From the NCBI GenBank assembly GCA_937910875.1, contig CALENA010000048.1, positions 1-44,473 on the forward strand: a stretch of 44,473 nt of DNA, written 5' to 3'. This DNA comes from an uncultured Desulfobulbaceae bacterium (lineage in GTDB: Bacteria > Desulfobacterota > Desulfobulbia > Desulfobulbales > Desulfocapsaceae). The notes under the pieces were generated by a model. The model was not told the origin of the DNA, made no database searches, and worked only from the letters and a program-made list of their open reading frames with translations. Of this stretch, positions 24,273 to 31,408 are shown one piece after another (within the stretch, counting starts at the first letter, position 1; every line of letters starts with the position of its first letter). The translations under genes were made by a program, and so were the position numbers.

Positions 24273-24572
24273 AGTAATTGATAGAGAATTATGGGAGATG
24301 AATCTGGAGACTGAAATCTCTCAGACATCCTGTGACAGCGGATGGCCAAGAGATAGATGTGAACAGCATTGAGTATAACTTTTATATAATACTAGATGGC
24401 CGGTAAAAATCATCTCTTAATTTTGTTTTGTGGTACAGTTTGCTTGGCATCTGTGTTGATTTTGATGTAGAGTAGTAAAAAATACCAAAAAGAATTCGCA
24501 AATTTTTTGACCCAAGGAAGATGGTCTTGATGATTATTATATGATACACATTTTATCTTTGAATTTAACATA
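24273..24572. other. AT-rich divergent intergenic region
   Basis: 300 bases between the RNase G gene (minus) and a small membrane protein gene (plus). It is markedly AT-rich around 24370-24400 and 24470-24560, with several -10-like boxes (TATAAT near 24385-24395) but no well-spaced -35 partner that I can defend. TTGGCATCTGTGTTGA near 24443 is a poor sigma-54 match. RNase G mRNA leaders are often autoregulated, which might explain the length. No gene seen. Confidence 0.4.
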
Positions 24573-24914
24573 ATGAGAAGAGAAGCCATCCCCTATATCG
24601 CCTATTATCTCATGGGGATATTTCATATTGTGACCCTGATGGCGGGCTTTGATGTCTGGTTTGACGGGAGGTTCTGGTTTCTGAAGTGTGTGCTTTCGGC
24701 AACAATTGCCTTTATCCCCATCATCAGTACCGGTGTCGCCGTCTTTGCCGCGGTGAGCGCCTGGGGCTGGACCTGGCTTGCGTCTCTGACGGTATATATC
24801 TGCCCCATCGCAATCATCGCGGGACTGATCTGGCGCCAGAATGAAATCGAGTATTGCTGGCGGACCCGGGAAGAGCTGAAAAAGAAGGTAAAGCGTATTC
24901 TGGTCAACGAGTAA
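24573..24914 (+). CDS. Small membrane protein of unknown function
   Basis: 113 residues with about three hydrophobic segments: residues 6-26, 36-62 (LSATIAFIPIISTGVAVFAAVSAWGW) and 66-86. The short C-terminal cytoplasmic tail is charged (REELKKKVKRILVNE). Conserved family motifs are not evident. The ribosome site is weak. It precedes the glycosyltransferase gene by 102 bases, on the same strand. Function cannot be assigned; positive-inside charge suggests the tail faces the cytoplasm. Confidence 0.65.
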   Translation: MRREAIPYIAYYLMGIFHIVTLMAGFDVWFDGRFWFLKCVLSATIAFIPIISTGVAVFAAVSAWGWTWLASLTVYICPIAIIAGLIWRQNEIEYCWRTREELKKKVKRILVNE

Positions 24915-25016
24915 CCTTCCTGTTTCAGGCAAGAGACGGATCACGCTGCCCGAGTTGTTCCTGCCCCAGCAGTGCCGCTGATGCGCGGCAGTCATTATCA
25001 ATAAAGGCCATGTGTT

Positions 25017-25868
25017 TTGAATGAGTCACCGGGGCCTGTCTCTGTTATTATCCCCACCTGGAATAGAGCTCCGTATCTGGAGCGGGCCATCCATTCTGTC
25101 CTGCGTCAAACCCTTCCCTGTCAAGAAATCCTGGTTATTGACGATGGCTCCACGGATCAGACTCCTGGTCTGATCGAGGAACTCTCGGCTCAGTCCGCAG
25201 TCCCGCTCCGCTATTTTTTTCAGGAGAACCAGGGGCCGGCCGCAGCCAGGAATCTGGGTGTCCGGCATGCCCGTTTCCCACTGATTGCCTTTCTCGATTC
25301 CGACGACCACTGGCACAAGGACAAATTGTCCCACCAATATACGGCCATGGCAGCGGAGCCGGGGTATCTGATCTCGCACACCCGTGAGCGATGGCTGCGT
25401 CGCGGGGTTCACCTCAACCAGAAAAAGAAGCATATTCCGCGCCACGGTGATATCTTTGTCCACTGCCTGCAACTCTGTGCAGTGGGGATGTCAACGGTCA
25501 TGGTGCGGCGTGAACTGTTTTCCAGGATCGGCACTTTCAATGAGGAACTGCGCTGCTGCGAGGATTATGACTTCTGGCTGCGGGTCAGCGCCAAGCACCC
25601 GTTTCTCTTGATTGATACCCCTCTGACCGTGAAAGAGGGGGGACGCAGTGACCAGGTCTCGGTCCAGTATCAGGTGGGGATGGATCGCTTTCGGATTCAG
25701 GCCCTGATGGCCCTTGTAAATTCCGGCCAGCTCACGCCTGAGCAGCAGCTCCTGGCTCGCCTTGAATTGCATCGCAAGTCACTGATTTATGGTCAGGGCT
25801 GCCTCAGGCATGGCCGGGTCGAAGAGGGACAACAGTTTCTCGAATATGCCCGCAGGTACCAATCCTGA
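25017..25868 (+). CDS. Family 2 glycosyltransferase
   Basis: 283 residues with a GT-A fold: VSVIIPTWNRAPYLERAI at the N-terminus, ILVIDDGSTDQT for nucleotide-sugar binding, the DxD-type FLDSDDHW near residue 98, and CCEDYDFWLRV as acceptor/catalytic-base segment. No membrane segments are visible, so it is cytoplasmic or peripheral. The frame starts with TTG, nine bases after AAAGG; the nearby ATG at 25021 is out of frame. It stands alone, without a polysaccharide cluster. GmhB, 13 kb away, is the only other surface-sugar gene in the window. The acceptor is unknown. Confidence 0.88.
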   Translation: MNESPGPVSVIIPTWNRAPYLERAIHSVLRQTLPCQEILVIDDGSTDQTPGLIEELSAQSAVPLRYFFQENQGPAAARNLGVRHARFPLIAFLDSDDHWHKDKLSHQYTAMAAEPGYLISHTRERWLRRGVHLNQKKKHIPRHGDIFVHCLQLCAVGMSTVMVRRELFSRIGTFNEELRCCEDYDFWLRVSAKHPFLLIDTPLTVKEGGRSDQVSVQYQVGMDRFRIQALMALVNSGQLTPEQQLLARLELHRKSLIYGQGCLRHGRVEEGQQFLEYARRYQS

Positions 25869-25885
25869 ACGGAACTCGTTGATCA

Positions 25886-25935
25886 GAAAGTTCATCGGAG
25901 CCCATGGCTGGTTACTGGCGGTCGAACTATAATTC
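25886..25935 (+). repeat. Partial family A repeat
   Basis: GAAAGTTCATCGGAG is identical to the left arm of the copy at 29168-29260, followed by weaker similarity (CCATGGCTGG, GAACTAT). It abuts the family B palindrome, so the two elements lie side by side here. Considered a truncated copy. Confidence 0.4.
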
Positions 25936-25961
25936 TCTGTATCTGACCAGAAATGAAAAGA

Positions 25962-26068
25962 GGCAGGAGCAGGAAGGTCCCTGGCCGGCGTATCTGAAAC
26001 ATGGGCGACGAAACGTCGTCCATGTTTTGGGCGGAGCTTAGCCGGACAGGGACCTTCCTGCTCCTGCC
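25962..26068. repeat. 107-bp palindromic repeat, family B, copy 2
   Basis: Same length and architecture as 20878-20984. The outer 22-bp arms are again perfectly complementary but differ from copy 1 at arm positions 7, 10 and 19, each difference matched on the opposite arm. The asymmetric core is in the opposite orientation relative to copy 1. Flanking bases also resemble copy 1 (TCTGAYCAG to the left, GGGCCA to the right). It lies between two plus-strand genes. Confidence 0.9.
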
Positions 26069-26143
26069 GGGCCAAGCTCACCCCCATAAACTTGTATATT
26101 TAAATCTTTGCTAACGCGCCACTCTTAACCAACTCTTTTCCCG

Positions 26144-27283
26144 ATGCCTACGACTCGCACCTCTACCCCATCAAACTCCTGGGCTGACCCCTCCCGTTTT
26201 GTCCGCTTTCTGCATGTGGAAGAGTCCTGCCTCGACCTGCCCTATACCCGGGAGATCATTGCTCGCTCCGGTCTTCCCTATGATGTCCTGAGTCATAAGG
26301 ATGAGCCGTCCGGCATCTCGGGCCAGTATCCGACCAATTTGACTCAGGGGAAACAGCACCTCCTGCTCACCCGCAATCGGGGCCAGTTTTTCAAGCCCTG
26401 TCCCGGGACCCCGGAGTATCGCTGTTGCGACTATCAGGTCTTGAACATCGGCATGAACTGTCCCATGGACTGTGTCTACTGCATCCTGCAGGCCTATCTC
26501 AACCAGCCCTGGCTCTCTTTTTTTGTCAATGTCGATGACCTGTTCCATGAACTTGACCAGTCCTTTGCACGTGACCCCGAGCGTTTTATTCGGATTGGTA
26601 CCGGAGAGTTTACCGATTCCATGGCCCTGGATCGGTTGACCGGTCTCAGTTCCAAACTGGTGTCTTACATGGCCCGCCAACCCCGAGGGGTCATTGAACT
26701 CAAGAGCAAGAGCGCGGTGATTGAAAACCTGAAGGGCCTTGATCATCAGGGGCGGACCGTCATGGCCTGGTCCCTCAATGCCACAGCAATCATGGGCCGG
26801 GAAGAATTGCGCACAGCCTCTCTGGACGAGCGACTGGCGGCAGCCCGGCAATGCGCTGACTGGGGATATAAACTGGCCTTTCACTTTGACCCGATCATTG
26901 ATCATCCCGGCTGGCGTGAGGGATATCGGACCACCATTGCCCGGCTCTTTGAGATGGTCCCGGCCGACCAGATTGCCTGGATCTCACTGGGGGGACTGCG
27001 CTATCTGCCGGCGCTTAAATCCATCGGCACATCACGTTTTCCCGGATCAACTATTTTTTATCAGGAATTTATCGAGGGCCTTGATCACAAGCCCCGCTAT
27101 TTCAGGGAGCGACGGGTGGAACTCTATCAACATATCTACGGGCTTCTCAAGGAGCGAGCCCATGATCGGACCTGTATCTATTTCTGTATGGAGAGTGATG
27201 AAATCTGGCAGTCGGTGATGGGTTTTTCCCTGGAAGAGCAGGGGGGACTGGCAAAGATGCTTGATCAAGCGGTACGTTTCTGA
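26144..27283 (+). CDS. SPL-like radical SAM protein
   Basis: 379 residues. The radical SAM cluster motif is CPMDCVYC (Cys106, Cys110, Cys113). The region around it (LNIGMNCPMDCVYCILQAYL) and IGTGEFTDSMALD, KSKSAVI and FHFDPIIDHPGW resemble spore photoproduct lyase relatives. Real spore lyases have a hydrogen-donor cysteine about 44 residues after the cluster; here there is none between 114 and 236. No spore genes are present. It is therefore an SPL-family protein of unknown substrate, perhaps acting on nucleic acid. Cytoplasmic. It stands alone between a repeat and ssb. Confidence 0.85.
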   Translation: MPTTRTSTPSNSWADPSRFVRFLHVEESCLDLPYTREIIARSGLPYDVLSHKDEPSGISGQYPTNLTQGKQHLLLTRNRGQFFKPCPGTPEYRCCDYQVLNIGMNCPMDCVYCILQAYLNQPWLSFFVNVDDLFHELDQSFARDPERFIRIGTGEFTDSMALDRLTGLSSKLVSYMARQPRGVIELKSKSAVIENLKGLDHQGRTVMAWSLNATAIMGREELRTASLDERLAAARQCADWGYKLAFHFDPIIDHPGWREGYRTTIARLFEMVPADQIAWISLGGLRYLPALKSIGTSRFPGSTIFYQEFIEGLDHKPRYFRERRVELYQHIYGLLKERAHDRTCIYFCMESDEIWQSVMGFSLEEQGGLAKMLDQAVRF

Positions 27284-27325
27284 TGAGCTCAGCACAGATT
27301 GCCAAAGTAATATGCAATTTTGATC

Positions 27326-27353
27326 TTGTTCTTTCTTTATTCTGTCGTATATT
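27326..27353 (+). promoter_or_regulatory. Candidate promoter of ssb
   Basis: -35 TTGTTC (27326-27331), 16-bp spacer and -10 TATATT (27348-27353), in an AT-rich stretch 60 bases before the ssb start. The match is fair, not strong. Confidence 0.4.
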
Positions 27354-27413
27354 GAGAACGTGTAAATATAAAAAAGTCTCTTCTTAACACTCTTTTCACC
27401 TGAGGACTCTATC

Positions 27414-27845
27414 ATGGTAAACAAGGTAATACTTATTGGTAATTTAGGAGCAGATCCCGAACTTAGGGCAACACAGAGTGGAACATCGGTGGCAACGCTC
27501 AGTATGGCAACGTCCCGAAAATGGAAAAACAAAGACGGGCAACTACAGGAAGAAACAGAATGGCATCGTGTTATTGTCTGGGGTCAAAGTGCTGATTTTT
27601 GTAACAACTACCTCTCAAAAGGTTCGAAAATTTACGTTGAAGGTCGATTGCAAACCAGAAAATGGCAGGATCAAAGTGGAAACGATAAGTATACCACAGA
27701 AATCATTGCAACTACTGTCCAAAACTTAACCCCGAAAGGTGGTGAAAGTAGCGGCGGTGGAGGTTACGATCAACCGCCGCTGCCACAAGAGCCCTCTTAT
27801 GGTAGAGGCGGGGAAAGCGGCACAGGTGATGATGTGCCGTTCTAA
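27414..27845 (+). CDS. ssb: Single-stranded DNA-binding protein
   Basis: 143 residues. The OB fold covers residues 1-110 (MVNKVILIGNLGADPELR, WHRVIVWGQSADF, IYVEGRLQTRKWQ). A glycine- and proline-rich linker leads to the acidic tip DDVPF, the docking tail for repair and replication proteins. GAGGA precedes the ATG. Codon use is more AT-rich than in neighbouring genes, which could mean high expression or a different origin. A strong terminator follows, so it is a single-gene unit. Confidence 0.97.
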   Translation: MVNKVILIGNLGADPELRATQSGTSVATLSMATSRKWKNKDGQLQEETEWHRVIVWGQSADFCNNYLSKGSKIYVEGRLQTRKWQDQSGNDKYTTEIIATTVQNLTPKGGESSGGGGYDQPPLPQEPSYGRGGESGTGDDVPF

Positions 27846-27870
27846 GGCCTGTTGTCAGTTTTGACTGTTT

Positions 27871-27900
27871 AAAGGGAGTCCGTTGGGGCTCCCTTTTTTT
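27871..27900 (+). terminator. Intrinsic terminator of ssb
   Basis: An 8-bp stem (AAAGGGAG 27871-27878 with CTCCCTTT 27889-27896), a 10-base loop and a T7 run at 27894-27900. It lies 25 bases after the ssb stop. Confidence 0.85.
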
Positions 27901-27924
27901 ATGCTCTCTCAGCCCCCCTCTTCC

Positions 27925-27953
27925 TTGACGAAGTGAGAGATGGTTCCTATCTT
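27925..27953 (+). promoter_or_regulatory. Candidate promoter of the DnaJ-type gene
   Basis: -35 TTGACG (27925-27930), 17-bp spacer and -10 TATCTT (27948-27953). The start would be near 27960, leaving a leader of about 170 bases. A short inverted repeat GATTCA/TGAATC at 27973-27989 lies just downstream. No CIRCE element is visible. Confidence 0.5.
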
Positions 27954-28131
27954 AAGCGCAGTGATTGCACAGGATTCATATTTTGAATCTGTTGGCCATG
28001 AGTTACAGAGTGTGGGCTGAATGGAATCATTGCAATACCTCGAGGATACTCCTTTTTTAGGGGCGAGTTTTGTCCAGTCGCAGTTATAGAATCAGGGTTG
28101 AGACCCTTCGAAGCGGATAACATAGGACGTT

Positions 28132-29085
28132 ATGGGATATTACGAGACATTAGGCCTGGGCAAGGATGCGACACCGGCCGAAATAAAGAAGGCCTACCGC
28201 AAACAGGCGCTCAAATATCATCCGGACAAGAACCCGGGTGATAAGGCATCCGAAGAGCAGTTCAAGAAGATCAGTGAGGCCTATGCGGTCCTCTCCGATG
28301 CGGAAAAAAAGAAGCAGTATGACACGTACGGCTCCACTGAGTTTCATCAGCGTTACTCTCAGGAAGACATCTTCCGCAACTTTGATTTAAACGATATCCT
28401 TCGTCAGTTCGGTTTTGGTGGAAACGGCCCCACGGGCGGTCAAGCCTCATCTTTTCATCGGACCATGGGTGGTGGTGGTGGCGGCTTCCAGAATATCTTC
28501 ACCCAGGGCGGCCCCGGAGGGATGGGTGGTGGCTGTGGTTCAGGGTCTTGCAGTCCGCCCCCCAAGGGCCAGGACATGACCTATCAGCTGGCCGTGACCC
28601 TGGAAGATGTCCTGTTCGGGGCTGAGAAAAACATCAGTCTGCGCAAGAATGGCCAGGCCCAGAATGTCACGGTCAAGGTACCCAAGGGGATCGAGGCCGG
28701 CAAAAAGCTGCGGCTCAAGGGAAAGGGTGGGGCGTCCCCCCAGGGCGGACCGGCGGGAGATCTCTATCTCAAGATCGATGTCCAGGCCCATCAGAATTTT
28801 ACCCGTGAGGGTGACAATCTGATCATGGAAAAACAGATTTCTTTCAGTAAGGCCTGCCTGGGAACAAAACTTGAGGTCCAGACTCTGGAAGACAAGAAGT
28901 TTATGGTCCGGGTCCCCGCTGGAATCCAGTCTGACGCCCGCCTGCGTCTGAAGGGGCATGGTTTGCCCAGCGGACCGGTCGGCAGCCGTGGTGATCTCTA
29001 TGTCAAGGTCCTGGTCCAGGTCCCGGGCGAGCTCAGCTCTGAACAGGAGAAACTGATCCAGGAACTGCAGGAGACAGGGTTGTAA
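28132..29085 (+). CDS. DnaJ-class co-chaperone without zinc finger (CbpA/DnaJ-like)
   Basis: 317 residues. The J-domain covers residues 1-70 with the HPD triad in [10 protein letters not shown] glycine- and phenylalanine-rich linker (about 90-145) contains GGGGGGF and a cysteine-bearing GGGCGSGSC. Two C-terminal beta-barrel substrate domains follow ([26 protein letters not shown]). The four CxxCxGxG repeats of classical DnaJ are absent, so it is the CbpA type. It stimulates Hsp70 ATPase. It is a single-gene unit closed by a strong hairpin. Confidence 0.93.
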   Translation: MGYYETLGLGKDATPAEIKKAYRKQALKYHPDKNPGDKASEEQFKKISEAYAVLSDAEKKKQYDTYGSTEFHQRYSQEDIFRNFDLNDILRQFGFGGNGPTGGQASSFHRTMGGGGGGFQNIFTQGGPGGMGGGCGSGSCSPPPKGQDMTYQLAVTLEDVLFGAEKNISLRKNGQAQNVTVKVPKGIEAGKKLRLKGKGGASPQGGPAGDLYLKIDVQAHQNFTREGDNLIMEKQISFSKACLGTKLEVQTLEDKKFMVRVPAGIQSDARLRLKGHGLPSGPVGSRGDLYVKVLVQVPGELSSEQEKLIQELQETGL

Positions 29086-29123
29086 GTCGCCAGCAGATTG
29101 ATTTTTTGTGGGATACAACAGAC

Positions 29124-29168
29124 CAAGGGGGCCGGAAGATTTCATTCTTCCGGCCCCCTTGTTATTTA
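29124..29168 (+). terminator. Strong hairpin terminator after the DnaJ-type gene
   Basis: A 16-bp stem (29124-29139 with 29146-29161), a 6-base loop and a T-rich tail TTATTT. It lies about 40 bases after the stop. The stem also reads well on the minus strand, so it may serve leuD too, although that gene ends 130 bases away. Confidence 0.8.
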
Positions 29169-29260
29169 TGCGAAAGTTCATCGGAGGCCATCACTGGCCA
29201 TGCTGAAGCAATGAACTTTCATGGTGGATCGTGGCTGGCCATTTTGGTCCAGCCATGCTG
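29168..29260 (+). repeat. Dispersed intergenic repeat, family A, copy
   Basis: About 93 bp. The left half is a hairpin-like unit, GAAAGTTCAT paired with ATGAACTTTC, enclosing GGCCATCACTGGCCATGC. The right half has GGCTGGCC and GGTCCAGCC, which can pair. Close relatives are at 31251-31343 (minus) and 8791-8883. It is non-coding. Confidence 0.75.
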
Positions 29261-29291
29261 GTCTGCTGGTGCTCAGGACGAGGAACGCTGA

Positions 29292-29828
29292 TCAGTAATT
29301 GCGGTCGGCGAAGGCCAGCCAGCCGCCGGCGGCGACCAGTTTCCGATCATAGGGATTGAGCTCAAAGGTGCAGGTGAGCGATTCCTGGTCCGGGGCATTG
29401 GCCGTGGCGATCAATTCCCCTTTGGCAAGATCAACACTGACCGTCAGGTTTCCCTGCATCTTGAACAGAGAATCGATTTTGTCCCTGCCCAGTTCGACTG
29501 CCAGGATGCCGCAGTTGAACATGTTCTGGCGGAAGATCCGGGCAAAACTCTCACCAATGACCACGTTGATGTCATTGACCTCAAAGACCCAGACGGCATG
29601 CTCGCGGGAGGAACCGCAGCCGAAGTTGGCCCGGGTGACCACGACCTTTGCATCCTGTACGGCCGGGGCATTGTAATCAAAGGGCTGACCGTCCAGGAGC
29701 AGGTCTTCCAGGAGGTGCGGCTTGAGGGCCATCTTGCTGTTTTCGGTCAGGTACTTGGCCGGGATGATTTCGTCGGTATTGATATCATTTCTGTCCAGCA
29801 TGATGGCTGGACCGCCGAAAGTCTTCAT
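29292..29828 (-). CDS. leuD: 3-isopropylmalate dehydratase small subunit
   Basis: 178 residues, the short archaeal-like LeuD. DRNDINTDEIIPAKYL opens the swivel domain, and ANFGCGSSREHAVW carries the substrate-binding serine-arginine. With LeuC it isomerises 2- to 3-isopropylmalate for leucine synthesis. The start follows AAGGAG. The gene is 13 bases after leuC on the same strand. Related pairs act on homoaconitate or other malates, so substrate is inferred. Confidence 0.9.
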   Translation of the reverse strand: MKTFGGPAIMLDRNDINTDEIIPAKYLTENSKMALKPHLLEDLLLDGQPFDYNAPAVQDAKVVVTRANFGCGSSREHAVWVFEVNDINVVIGESFARIFRQNMFNCGILAVELGRDKIDSLFKMQGNLTVSVDLAKGELIATANAPDQESLTCTFELNPYDRKLVAAGGWLAFADRNY

Positions 29829-29841
29829 GGGGTTCTACTCC

Positions 29842-31131
29842 TTATGCTGCAAGAAAGGGACGCGGATCGCTGATGGTACCGGTAACAGCTGCAGCTGCTG
29901 CGGCATAGGGGCTCATCAGGTGGACCGTGCCACCTTTACCCATCCGGCCATTGAAGTTACGATTGGTGGTGGAGGCACAGACCTCGCCTTCGGCCAGGAC
30001 CCCGGAACTCATTCCCAGACAGGCGCCGCAGGTGGGGTTGAGAATACAGAAGCCGGCATCCATGAAAATTTTGATGATCCCTTCTTCCAGGGCCATGGAA
30101 TAGACCTTTGGGGTAGCAGGGGTGACAATACCGCGCACGCCCGGGGCCAGGGTCCGGCCCTGAAGAATCTCGGCGGCGGCCCGCAGATCCTCTATCCGGC
30201 CGTTGGTGCAGGAACCGATATAGACCTGGTCAACCGGAGTACCTTCAAGGTCGCCCACGTCTTTGACCTGGTCGGGTTTGAAGGAAAAGGTGACCTGGGG
30301 GGCAAGATCGGTGACATCGAGTTTGAGAAGTTTGCTGTACAGGGCATCAGGGTCTGAATGCCATTTGGCAAAATCAGCGACAGCGGCCTCAAGGGTCGCA
30401 TAGTCATTCTGGATAAAGGGCCAGAGATATTCAGCCGTGACCTGGTCAGGCAGACACAGACCGCTGGTGGCCCCGGCTTCCACGGCCATATTGCACAGGG
30501 TCATGCGAGCGGCCATGGACATGGCCTCAACCACCGGACCGGTAAATTCGATCACCTGATCGGTGGCGCCGTTGACGGTCAGCTCCTTGATCACCCGAAG
30601 GATCACGTCTTTGGCAGTCACACCGGGGCCAAGTGTCCCTGTGATCTCGACTTTGAGGGTTTGAGGGGTGCGGAAGGTGCAGACTCCTTTGAGAATGCCG
30701 ACCTCAAGGTCGGTGGTCCCGACCCCTGCCGCAAAGGCGCCAAAGGCCCCGTGGGTGCAGGTGTGAGAATCGCCCATGATCACGGTGTAGCCAGGTCTGA
30801 TAAACCCTTTCTCCGGAAACAGGGCATGACAGACGCCATTGGCACCGATATCAAAAAAATCCTTGATTTCATGCCGCTTGGCCCAGTCGCGCATGATCTT
30901 GCCCTGGGTGGCGGTCTTGGAGTCTTTGGCCGGGGTGACATGGTCGATGACGGCCTTGATTTTAGCGGGATCAAAGACCCGGTCCATGCCTTTTTCCATC
31001 AGGTCCATGATGGCGATGGGAGTGGTGATCTCGTGGCACATGACCACATCCAGATCCAGGACCATATTACCCGGGGCCGGGGTGTCCCGGAGGTGGGCTT
31101 CAAATATCTTCTCGGCGATGGTCTTTCCCAT
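29842..31131 (-). CDS. leuC: 3-isopropylmalate dehydratase large subunit (LeuC/HacA type)
   Basis: 429 residues. Fe-S ligands are IGSCTNGR and the pair in NPTCGACLG; GDSHTCTHGAFGAFAAGVGTTD is the aconitase-family signature. At about 430 residues it belongs to the shorter LeuC group shared by archaea and many anaerobes, not the ~470-residue E. coli type. That group contains homoaconitases and methanogen-type enzymes, so leucine synthesis is the likeliest but not the only role. GGAGTATC precedes the ATG. It leads the leuC-leuD operon. Confidence 0.92.
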   Translation of the reverse strand: MGKTIAEKIFEAHLRDTPAPGNMVLDLDVVMCHEITTPIAIMDLMEKGMDRVFDPAKIKAVIDHVTPAKDSKTATQGKIMRDWAKRHEIKDFFDIGANGVCHALFPEKGFIRPGYTVIMGDSHTCTHGAFGAFAAGVGTTDLEVGILKGVCTFRTPQTLKVEITGTLGPGVTAKDVILRVIKELTVNGATDQVIEFTGPVVEAMSMAARMTLCNMAVEAGATSGLCLPDQVTAEYLWPFIQNDYATLEAAVADFAKWHSDPDALYSKLLKLDVTDLAPQVTFSFKPDQVKDVGDLEGTPVDQVYIGSCTNGRIEDLRAAAEILQGRTLAPGVRGIVTPATPKVYSMALEEGIIKIFMDAGFCILNPTCGACLGMSSGVLAEGEVCASTTNRNFNGRMGKGGTVHLMSPYAAAAAAVTGTISDPRPFLAA

Positions 31132-31250
31132 GGCTGATACTCCTTGCAGTCAATGTCGGATAAATTCTGAAACTGGGCTGAACAACGGCTGACATCTTAG
31201 TCGAAAAAGGGTAGTGTTGCCAGAAGTTAATCGATGAATCTCCCCTGATC

Positions 31251-31343
31251 GGCATGGCTGGACCCAAATAGCCCTTCACAATCAACCATGAAAGTTCATT
31301 CCTTCGGTATGGCCAAGCCATGCTCTCTGGTGAACTTTCATAC
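31251..31343 (-). repeat. Dispersed intergenic repeat, family A, copy
   Basis: On the minus strand it starts GTATGAAAGTTCA and contains GGCATGGC-like sequence, AATGAACTTTCATGGT and GGGTCCAGCCATGC, matching 29168-29260 in order and spacing. It lies between leuC (minus) and the YejA-type gene (plus), in a 277-base divergent region. Confidence 0.75.
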
Positions 31344-31408
31344 AAAAAAACCAAGACAGGCGTCACGCTGTTCCTTCTGGTTGTCGCGCCGCTTACGGAA
31401 TCATCCCC

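Noticed and set aside
24443-24460. Possible sigma-54 promoter before the small membrane protein
   Set aside because: TTGGCATCTGTGTTGA has the GG but lacks the -12 GC, which is essential.
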